From CAZJQT01 sp964548655 (GTDB lineage: Bacteria; Patescibacteriota; Saccharimonadia; Saccharimonadales; CAZJQT01): a DNA stretch of 17,129 nucleotides. The notes under the pieces were generated by a model that made no database searches, had not been told where the DNA came from, and saw only the letters and a program-made list of their open reading frames with translations. The stretch is from the NCBI GenBank assembly GCA_964548655.1, contig CAZJQT010000010.1, positions 1 to 17,129 of the forward strand, written 5' to 3'. Of this stretch, positions 11,938 to 17,129 are shown piece after piece (position 1 is the first letter of the stretch; each line of letters starts with the position of its first letter). A program made the translations under genes and the position numbers.

Positions 11938-12207
11938 ATGGCTAGAAAATCAAACATCGCTCGCGACGCTAAACGCAAAGTCATGATTGAAAGATATGCG
12001 GCCAAACGGGCAGAGCTTAAATCTGTTGGTGACCGCGACGGTTTGCATCTGTTACCGCGCAACTCTTCACCAACCCGCCGCAAAAACCGCTGTGAAGAAA
12101 CCGGCAGACCTAGGGCTTATATGCGCCAGTTTGGCATGAGTCGTTTATCATTCCGTGAACACGCCTCTAAGGGCGAAATTCCCGGTGTAACTAAGGCTAG
12201 CTGGTAA
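11938..12207 (+). CDS. rpsN: 30S ribosomal protein S14 (uS14), zinc-free long form
   Basis: uS14 is a 16S rRNA head protein. The 89-aa product has the typical LLPRNSSPTRRKNRCEETGR segment and the C-terminal GMSRLSFREHASKGEIPG. It has a single Cys and lacks the two CxxC pairs of the short zinc-binding form, so it is the C-minus type. ATG 11938 is chosen because it gives the standard MARKS start one base after the rplE stop, with AAGGAGGAG (11921-11929) upstream. A longer in-frame reading would run into rplE. Confidence 0.98.
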   Translation: MARKSNIARDAKRKVMIERYAAKRAELKSVGDRDGLHLLPRNSSPTRRKNRCEETGRPRAYMRQFGMSRLSFREHASKGEIPGVTKASW

Positions 12208-12216
12208 GGAGAGAAT

Positions 12217-12618
12217 ATGTCATTGACTTCAACTGACCCAATCGCCGACATGTTGTCTAGAATCCGCAATGCTTGCCGGGTTAATAAAGCCGAGGTGATT
12301 TTGCCACATTCTAAGGTCAAACAAGCCGTAGCCGACCTACTGAAAGACAATAAATACATTTTGGACTATCACGTTGCTGACTTGTCTGTTGGCAAAAGCC
12401 TGACGTTGGTTCTTAATTCTGAAAACACCAATTCACCAATTAGCGAGATTAAGCGTCTGAGCACACCGGGACGCCGCGTTTACGCCGCTGCCAGCAAAAT
12501 CCCCTCTGTCAAACAGGGCCGTGGCATCATCATCCTGTCTACTAGCAAGGGTCTAATGACCGGTAAAGAAGCCCGCCGTCAGCACATTGGTGGTGAATTA
12601 ATCTGCGAGGTCTATTAG
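12217..12618 (+). CDS. rpsH: 30S ribosomal protein S8 (uS8)
   Basis: uS8 binds the central domain of 16S rRNA; in E. coli it represses the spc operon. Recognised by DPIADMLSRIRNACRVNKAE (about 7-26), LPHSKVKQAVADLLKDNKYI, the RRVYAAASKIPSVKQGRGI block and the C-terminal GLMTGKEARRQHIGGELIC. At 133 aa it is normal. AAGGAG (12206-12211) precedes ATG 12217 by 5 bases. One base separates its stop from rplF. Confidence 0.98.
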   Translation: MSLTSTDPIADMLSRIRNACRVNKAEVILPHSKVKQAVADLLKDNKYILDYHVADLSVGKSLTLVLNSENTNSPISEIKRLSTPGRRVYAAASKIPSVKQGRGIIILSTSKGLMTGKEARRQHIGGELICEVY

Positions 12619-12619
12619 T

Positions 12620-13162
12620 ATGAGCCGCGTTGGTAAACAACCTATCAAAATCCCATCTGGCGTCACTGTGGCTATTGATGATGATCAAGTCACTGTGGCT
12701 GGCAACAAAGGCACATTGACCCAGTTCACCATGCCTGATATTGACGTCAAACAAGCAAACGAGGAAATCACTGTTACCCGCACCAACGACGAGCCAAAAG
12801 TCCGTTCTAAACACGGCCTGATGCGCTCATTGGTTAACAACATGGTAGTTGGCGTTAGCGAAGGCTTTTCTAAGCAGCTAGAGATCAACGGCGTTGGTTT
12901 TAGGGTTAGCTTGGCTGGTAGTGAGCTGAACTTTAGCCTTGGCTTCTCCCACCCCGTTAAATACCAGCTGCCAGAAGGTATCACCGCCGCTGTCGAACAG
13001 AACATTATTACTATCACTGGCATTAACAAGCAAATGGTTGGCCAAGTAGCCGCCGAAATCCGCAGCCTTAAGAAACCTGAGCCTTATAAGGGCAAAGGCA
13101 TTAAGTACGTCGGTGAAAGAATTATCCGCAAGAGTGGTAAATCTGGTAAGGAAAAGGCTTAA
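12620..13162 (+). CDS. rplF: 50S ribosomal protein L6 (uL6)
   Basis: uL6 lies near the factor-binding site and the sarcin-ricin loop. The product (180 aa, normal) starts MSRVGKQPIKIPSGVTVAID. It contains the duplicated L6 fold, with HGLMRSLVNNMVVGVSEGF around 64-82, and the signature PEPYKGKGIKYVGERIIRK near the end. It is one base from rpsH. The rplR start follows its stop after one base. Confidence 0.98.
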   Translation: MSRVGKQPIKIPSGVTVAIDDDQVTVAGNKGTLTQFTMPDIDVKQANEEITVTRTNDEPKVRSKHGLMRSLVNNMVVGVSEGFSKQLEINGVGFRVSLAGSELNFSLGFSHPVKYQLPEGITAAVEQNIITITGINKQMVGQVAAEIRSLKKPEPYKGKGIKYVGERIIRKSGKSGKEKA

Positions 13163-13163
13163 T

Positions 13164-13520
13164 ATGAACAGATTAGCACACACAAGAAACAATTTAATGC
13201 GTCGCAAAACGCGTATCCGCCACAATATCAGTGGCACGGCCAAGCGGCCCAGGATGACAGTATTCATCAGCAACCAGAACATCAGCGTCCAGCTGATTGA
13301 TGACGAGAAGCAAAACACACTATTGCAAGTTACGACTGCTGGCAGCAAACAACCTAAGGGCACTATGACCGACAAAGCCGTTTGGGTCGGTACTGAGATT
13401 GCCAAAAAGAGCAAAGCCAAGAATATCAAGACCGTTGTTTTTGATAGGAATGGCAAACTATACCATGGTAGGATTAAGGCTCTAGCTGACGCAGCCAGAG
13501 AGAATGGATTGGAGTTATAA
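13164..13520 (+). CDS. rplR: 50S ribosomal protein L18 (uL18)
   Basis: uL18 binds 5S rRNA together with uL5. The 118-aa product has the basic N-terminal MNRLAHTRNNLMRRKTRIR, then HNISGTAKRPRMTVFISNQN, VQLIDDEKQNTLLQV, and the conserved end VVFDRNGKLYHGRIKALADA followed by ARENGL. ATG 13164 is one base after the rplF stop; a longer in-frame reading from 13113 would only add rplF-overlapping residues. Its TAA shares a base with the rpsE ATG. Confidence 0.98.
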   Translation: MNRLAHTRNNLMRRKTRIRHNISGTAKRPRMTVFISNQNISVQLIDDEKQNTLLQVTTAGSKQPKGTMTDKAVWVGTEIAKKSKAKNIKTVVFDRNGKLYHGRIKALADAARENGLEL

Positions 13521-14194
13521 TGGCCGAACAAACCGCCCCACCACAGAGCTTTCATACCGAGACTAGCGGCACATTACGTGCGGCCGGATCACGCGGTGGT
13601 GGCCAAAGACGTCGCAATAACGATCGAGGCGAGATTGAGGTCAAACAGTATGACGAACGTGTAGTCAACATCGACCGTGTGGCCCGCGTAGTTAAAGGCG
13701 GCCGACGTTTCCGTTTCCGCGCTCTAGTTATTATCGGTGACCACAACGGCAAGGTTGGCATGGGTATTTCCAAAGGTGCCGATGTGACGACTGCTGTTAC
13801 CAAAGCTGTTGAAGTAGCCAAGAAGAACTTGATAAAAATGGAAATTGTTAACGACACTATTGCCCATGAAATCACTACCAAAATTGGTGGGGCCAAGATT
13901 ATGATCAAACCTGCTAGCGCTGGTACTGGTCTTATTGCCGGCGGTGTCGTGCGAACCATTTTGGAAGTCGCCGGTGTTAAGAACGCTCTGTCTAAGTCGC
14001 TAGGATCCAGTAGCAAGATTAATACATCCTACGCAACTCTAAGTGCCTTGCAGTCCATCCAGCACCCTGATAAATGGCTAACTCGGCGACCTAGGAGTGC
14101 CGTTAAATCAGCTGAAAAGAAAGCTGAACCTGCTACTAAGGCCAAAGTTGCCGCCAAGAAGCCGGTTGCACCTAAAAAGGCGGCCAAGAAATGA
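13520..14194 (+). CDS. rpsE: 30S ribosomal protein S5 (uS5) with extended termini
   Basis: uS5 is at the mRNA entry site and affects decoding accuracy. The N-terminal dsRBD-like domain reads ERVVNIDRVARVVKGGRRFR, FRALVIIGDHNGKVGMGISK and AVTKAVEVAKKNLIKM. The C-terminal domain has IKPASAGTGLIAGGVVRTIL and SSSKINTSYATL. Extensions of about 35 residues at the N terminus and 35 Ala/Lys-rich residues at the C terminus raise it to 224 aa from the usual ~165. The next gene overlaps its stop (ATGA) and is rplO, so rpmD, which usually lies here, is absent. Confidence 0.98.
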   Translation: MAEQTAPPQSFHTETSGTLRAAGSRGGGQRRRNNDRGEIEVKQYDERVVNIDRVARVVKGGRRFRFRALVIIGDHNGKVGMGISKGADVTTAVTKAVEVAKKNLIKMEIVNDTIAHEITTKIGGAKIMIKPASAGTGLIAGGVVRTILEVAGVKNALSKSLGSSSKINTSYATLSALQSIQHPDKWLTRRPRSAVKSAEKKAEPATKAKVAAKKPVAPKKAAKK

Positions 14195-14661
14195 AATTCA
14201 ACGATTTAAATGTAGTTAAAAAGCAAAGCACTAAGCGCGTCGGCCGCGGTATTGCTGCTGGCCAAGGTAAAACGGCTGGCCGTGGTACCAAGGGTCAAAA
14301 GTCTCGCGCCGGTAGCTCTAGGAAGCCGGGTTTTGAAGGTGGCCAAAACCCACTGATGCAGCGTTTGCCTAAACTGCGCGGTTTCACTAGCAAAAGAGCC
14401 AATGTAGAGAATGTTTATACCGACCAACTAAAAGACGTTGGTGCCACAATTGATAACCACACTTTGCATAAAGCTGGTTTGGTTAGTAGCCCGCACGTTA
14501 AGGTCAAGCTAATTGCTGGCAAAGAAGCCGTTAGTGCCAAGCATGACGTTAAACTGCAAGGTGCTAGCAAAACGGCTATTGAGCAGCTGGGCAAAAAGGG
14601 CGGCAAGTTCAGCTTAACTGGGCAAGTCCAGCGGGCAAAAGTAGCCAAAAAAGACCTGTAA
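14191..14661 (+). CDS. rplO: 50S ribosomal protein L15 (uL15)
   Basis: uL15 is a late-assembly large-subunit protein with a long Gly/Arg-rich N-terminal extension. The typical KRVGRGIAAGQGKTAGRGTK and GQKSRAGSSRKPGFEGGQNP segments occupy about 16-54, then PLMQRLPKLRGF. The globular part is of the usual kind, ending VKLQGASKTAIEQLGKKGGK before the last strand. The 156 aa are near the family norm. The start overlaps rpsE by 4 bases. It ends the tightly overlapping gene series; 53 bases separate it from secY. Confidence 0.98.
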   Translation: MKFNDLNVVKKQSTKRVGRGIAAGQGKTAGRGTKGQKSRAGSSRKPGFEGGQNPLMQRLPKLRGFTSKRANVENVYTDQLKDVGATIDNHTLHKAGLVSSPHVKVKLIAGKEAVSAKHDVKLQGASKTAIEQLGKKGGKFSLTGQVQRAKVAKKDL

Positions 14662-14667
14662 GTCCTG

Positions 14668-14701
14668 TATACTTGAATTAAATTTAGCAGTCAAAGAGGG
14701 G
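14668..14701 (+). promoter_or_regulatory. Possible internal promoter -10 (TATACT) and Shine-Dalgarno for secY
   Basis: TATACT (14668-14673), preceded directly by TG, is a good -10 box in the only sizeable gap of the rplC-secY run, but no clear -35 is seen. GAGGGG (14696-14701) is the likely secY Shine-Dalgarno, though 13 bases from ATG 14715. Secondary promoter activity is a guess. Confidence 0.4.
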
Positions 14702-14714
14702 TTAACAAAAGCGA

Positions 14715-16205
14715 ATGAGCTGGAAAGTCATCTGGCAATCACTCAAAAACAACGAAATGCGTCGGCGTTTGCTGGCCGTTTTGGGTATGTTATTAGTTTT
14801 CCGCATTCTGGCGCACATACCAATCCCCTTATCTAACCCTCAGACTCTCCAGCAAGTCCTCAAAAACATCTTTACGACTGCCCATAATTCGCAGTTGCTG
14901 AGCTTTATTGATGTTCTATCTGGTGGGGCTTTGGCCAATTTCTCTATTATGTTGGTTGGACTTGGCCCATACATTAATGCCTCTATTATCATGCAGTTAC
15001 TGACCAAGGCTATTCCGCAGCTGGAAGCGCTGGAAAAAGAAGGTGAATTTGGGCGTAAGAAGATCAACCAGTACACCCGTATGCTGACATTCCCGCTGGC
15101 TTTGATCCAATCTGTTGGTGCTATATATTTAGTACGCCAAACCGCCCAACAAATTGGCGGCATCGGTGATATTACCGCCAACACAACCATGCTCCAGTGG
15201 GTGCTGATGGTGGCTTGTCTGACCGGTGGCGCCATGATTCTGATGTGGTTGGGTGAACTGATCACTGAACAGAGTGTGGGTAATGGTATTTCGCTGCTTA
15301 TTACGGTTGGTATTGTCAGCCGTTTGCCTAGTACAATTGCATCTATTTTGAACTCGGTAGTTGATAATTCTAGCCACTTACACTTACTGGGCCTGACTTT
15401 GCCTTTCAATGGCCACAGTTTGTTCTATGGATTGCTGATTCTGGCAATCGTGGTGGTAGTGACTGTCCTGGTGGTCAAGCTCAATGAAGCCTCTAGGAAC
15501 CTGACGGTTAACTACGCCAAACGTGTGCAGGGCAACCGGGCATACGGAGGCGTAACCACGACCTTGCCGGTCAAACTTATTACAGCTGGTGTTATACCAA
15601 TCATCTTTGCGGTGGCATTCTTAAGTGTGCCAAGTTTTGTTGGACAGCTGTTGTCAGCGGCACATACTGCACATTGGCAGCACATAGGCACAAATCTAGT
15701 CCATTGGTTCCAACCGCCTAGTAGCACAACCTTTGCGGCTGGTGGCTGGATCCCGTACATTTACCCAGTGGTCTATTTCCTATTGGTGTTTGTATTTACC
15801 TTTTTCTACACCAGCATTACCTTCAATGCCAAAGAAATAGCCGAAAACCTGCAGAAACAGGGCGGTTTTATAGCCGATATCCGCAGCGGTACGCAGACGG
15901 AGAAGTATCTAAGCAAGGTCGTTAACCGTTTAACCTTGTTTGGAGCTCTGAGCCTAGGCATGCTAGCCTTATTACCTATAATTGGCCAGATATTCCTAAA
16001 AACCAACATTGCCCTGGGTGGCACCAGCATTTTGATCTTGGTAGCTGTAGCGCTAGAGACACTGCGCGCTATAGAATCGCGTGCTCTGATGGTTACTTAT
16101 GACCAATATGAGCAAAAAGACTACTTCTACGACTCCGCCGATCCAGCCCAAGCCGCCCTTGGCGCCCGCCGTCTACGCTTCCTACCTTTTACAAAAAGAA
16201 AATAA
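14715..16205 (+). CDS. secY: Protein translocase subunit SecY
   Basis: SecY is the channel of the Sec translocon in the cytoplasmic membrane, partnering SecE, SecA and the ribosome. The first membrane span is at about 19-36. The plug and TM2 region reads GGALANFSIMLVGLGPYINA (70-89), followed by ASIIMQLL. EKEGEFGRKKINQYTRM (107-123) is the usual cytoplasmic loop and GELITEQSVGNGISLLI (180-196) the TM5 region. The ribosome/SecA-binding loops include VKLNEASRNLTVNYAKRVQG and NAKEIAENLQKQGGFIADIR (371-390). At 496 aa it is longer than E. coli SecY (443), partly through an enlarged external loop at about 312-345 rich in His, Thr and Ser. Adk and map, often next, are not present. Confidence 0.98.
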   Translation: MSWKVIWQSLKNNEMRRRLLAVLGMLLVFRILAHIPIPLSNPQTLQQVLKNIFTTAHNSQLLSFIDVLSGGALANFSIMLVGLGPYINASIIMQLLTKAIPQLEALEKEGEFGRKKINQYTRMLTFPLALIQSVGAIYLVRQTAQQIGGIGDITANTTMLQWVLMVACLTGGAMILMWLGELITEQSVGNGISLLITVGIVSRLPSTIASILNSVVDNSSHLHLLGLTLPFNGHSLFYGLLILAIVVVVTVLVVKLNEASRNLTVNYAKRVQGNRAYGGVTTTLPVKLITAGVIPIIFAVAFLSVPSFVGQLLSAAHTAHWQHIGTNLVHWFQPPSSTTFAAGGWIPYIYPVVYFLLVFVFTFFYTSITFNAKEIAENLQKQGGFIADIRSGTQTEKYLSKVVNRLTLFGALSLGMLALLPIIGQIFLKTNIALGGTSILILVAVALETLRAIESRALMVTYDQYEQKDYFYDSADPAQAALGARRLRFLPFTKRK

Positions 16206-16215
16206 ATCAACTTAG

Positions 16216-16244
16216 TTGACCGTCGTACTAATCAATAGTATGGT
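16216..16244 (+). promoter_or_regulatory. Promoter TTGACC - 17 bp - TATGGT for the gene at 16251
   Basis: -35 TTGACC (16216-16221), a 17-base spacer and -10 TATGGT (16239-16244), which ends 6 bases before ATG 16251. The inverted repeat TACTA (16226-16230) / TAGTA (16236-16240) overlaps the spacer and -10. A second one, TCAACT (16207-16212) / AGTTGA (16214-16219), overlaps the -35. Both are operator-like. No Shine-Dalgarno is present. Confidence 0.65.
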
Positions 16245-16250
16245 ACTGAT

Positions 16251-17051
16251 ATGTTGAAGAGATCTCGAATTCGCCATCTTGAGCTTGAATTAAAAAATGC
16301 CAGAGAGGAAACACCAGACCCTGAAATACTTGGTTTAGCTAAAGAATTACAGACACGTGTTCGTTTCAGGTTGCATGACATGGATCAACCCGACATCGAG
16401 GCAGCTATTGTGGCTGAAATAAAAGTCCGCGAAGAGGAGATTAACACTAGAGCCGTCCTTAGTCTTTTAACTGAGTTGACACCTGAAAAACAGCTAGAAC
16501 TTTATAGACGAGCGTTGGGTAAAACTGCCATAGATCCTGCCCTCGAGAGGTTAGTCGAACTCAATCACCGAAAAGAGACAGAAAAGGCTGCTCTGCACGA
16601 ACTCAGAGCCGATATTCAAAGAGCAGGAGCAGCTGATTTGACCAAAATTCCTAAAGGTGTGGCGACAGTAATTGTTGGTACTGGAATAGTTAGGGCCTAC
16701 CAAAGTATGTACTCTTCTGAAAAACAAATTTTCGCTGATAGAGTCCTAAAAGGACATATGGTGAACGGTGAAGACAACGTTTTTAGAGTAGTAAGCGACG
16801 GTGTCAGTACTGGATCTGGATATACAGAAGATTTATTTTCACCTTTAGGAAAAATACAAGACCACAACACAGTTCGGCTTGGCAGCTACTTTTTTAGCCT
16901 TGACCAATTAGCTGATTTTGAGCCTGTATTATACAAGGACGGCGAGATATCGGTCGAGGTTAGCCCTGAGGACATAGTAAGAACAGGCTTGAAGTTGACT
17001 GCATTAGCAGTTGGTAGCGTGCCAATGTTCGGAGCAGACAAGTTTAAATAA
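16251..17051 (+). CDS. Unrecognised 266-aa protein between secY and infA, probably leaderless
   Basis: I do not recognise this family. The N-terminal ~135 residues are strongly helical and charged, likely coiled coil (IRHLELELKNAREETPD, ELTPEKQLELYRRALGK, HRKETEKAALHELRADIQ). The C-terminal half switches to a strand-rich domain: KGVATVIVGTGIVRAYQSM, FRVVSDGVSTGSGYTEDLFS, TVRLGSYFFSLDQLADFEPV, ending ALAVGSVPMFGADKFK. No membrane span, signal peptide or catalytic motif stands out. It occupies the place where adk and map often lie but resembles neither: there is no P-loop GxxGxGK and no metallopeptidase ligands. The -10 box ends 6 bases before ATG, so a leaderless mRNA is likely. Confidence 0.75.
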   Translation: MLKRSRIRHLELELKNAREETPDPEILGLAKELQTRVRFRLHDMDQPDIEAAIVAEIKVREEEINTRAVLSLLTELTPEKQLELYRRALGKTAIDPALERLVELNHRKETEKAALHELRADIQRAGAADLTKIPKGVATVIVGTGIVRAYQSMYSSEKQIFADRVLKGHMVNGEDNVFRVVSDGVSTGSGYTEDLFSPLGKIQDHNTVRLGSYFFSLDQLADFEPVLYKDGEISVEVSPEDIVRTGLKLTALAVGSVPMFGADKFK

Positions 17052-17056
17052 ACACT

Positions 17057-17085
17057 TTGACTTTGGTCCTAGTCTTTGATAGAAT
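17057..17085 (+). promoter_or_regulatory. Promoter TTGACT - 17 bp - TAGAAT ahead of infA
   Basis: -35 TTGACT (17057-17062) and -10 TAGAAT (17080-17085) with a 17-base spacer. The predicted start near 17092 leaves about 12 bases before ATG 17104, with no Shine-Dalgarno among them. Confidence 0.7.
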
Positions 17086-17103
17086 TACTTGTCGTTATAT
17101 TTT

Positions 17104-17129
17104 ATGGCAAACAAGGAAGTTATTGAGCT
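17104..17129 (+). CDS. infA: Translation initiation factor IF-1, first codons only (runs off window)
   Basis: Only eight full codons are visible, MANKEVIE, matching the usual IF-1 N terminus (M-[AS]-K-x-[DE]-V-I-E). Position after secY also fits the usual order secY-(adk-map)-infA-rpmJ-rpsM. IF-1 is a small OB-fold protein that occupies the A site during initiation. The assignment depends on eight residues plus gene order, so it is likely but not proven. Confidence 0.7.

Noticed and set aside
12878..13555. 225-codon minus-strand open frame across rplF, rplR and rpsE
   Set aside because: Antisense to three unmistakable ribosomal protein genes; its hydrophobic composition is the expected product of the antisense frame.
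14840..15409. 189-codon minus-strand open frame within secY
   Set aside because: Antisense shadow of conserved secY codons, with no promoter or ribosome site.
1..17129. CRISPR array, insertion sequence, integrase or att sites
   Set aside because: No regularly spaced repeats, transposase-like ORF or tRNA-associated repeats were found in the window.

Overview
The window is a bacterial translation-gene cluster. It holds the 3' part of tuf (EF-Tu), then rpsJ, then a run of genes from rplC to secY, and the first codons of what looks like infA at the right edge. Two features suggest a member of the Candidate Phyla Radiation / Patescibacteria, possibly Saccharibacteria. First, rpsE and rplO overlap directly, with no rpmD (uL30) between them; loss of uL30 is a known CPR trait. 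Second, several short unrecognised genes sit inside and around an otherwise standard operon. UGA acts as an ordinary stop (many ATGA junctions), which argues against the Gracilibacteria/SR1 code. The phylum assignment is inference, because no rRNA is in the window.

Layout. 1-1238: tuf end, a 71-aa unknown ORF and a strong intrinsic terminator. 1239-2079: two unknown genes. 2077-2610: rpsJ with its own promoter and a long hairpin leader. 2611-5151: an accessory block of six small unrecognised genes, each of the last five with a recognisable promoter, separating rpsJ from rplC. 5152-5478: no protein gene, but a large inverted-repeat structure (candidate structured RNA), an extended -10 promoter and a rplC leader that looks like an attenuator. 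5479-14661: rplC-rplD-rplW-rplB-[102-aa unknown]-rpsS-rplV-rpsC-rplP-rpmC-[37-aa unknown]-rpsQ-rplN-rplX-rplE-rpsN-rpsH-rplF-rplR-rpsE-rplO, nearly all joined by stop/start overlaps or gaps of one to a few bases. 14715-16205: secY. 16251-17051: a 266-aa unknown gene where adk and map often lie. 17104-17129: start of infA.

The conserved genes build both ribosomal subunits (uS10, uL3, uL4, uL23, uL2, uS19, uL22, uS3, uL16, uL29, uS17, uL14, uL24, uL5, uS14, uS8, uL6, uL18, uS5, uL15), the SecY translocon that receives nascent membrane proteins, and two translation factors. Many of the ribosomal genes have Shine-Dalgarno sequences. By contrast, most accessory genes have a -10 box ending 6-7 bases before the start codon and no Shine-Dalgarno, which predicts leaderless mRNAs.

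The most unusual items are: two unknown ORFs translationally coupled inside the ribosomal protein operon (7929-8237 and the 37-codon ORF at 10171-10284, which is bracketed by a 13-bp direct repeat); the structured leaders of rpsJ and rplC; the 167-nt inverted-repeat element at 5154-5320; and a shared promoter motif in front of two accessory genes. All structures were folded by eye and no homology search was run.
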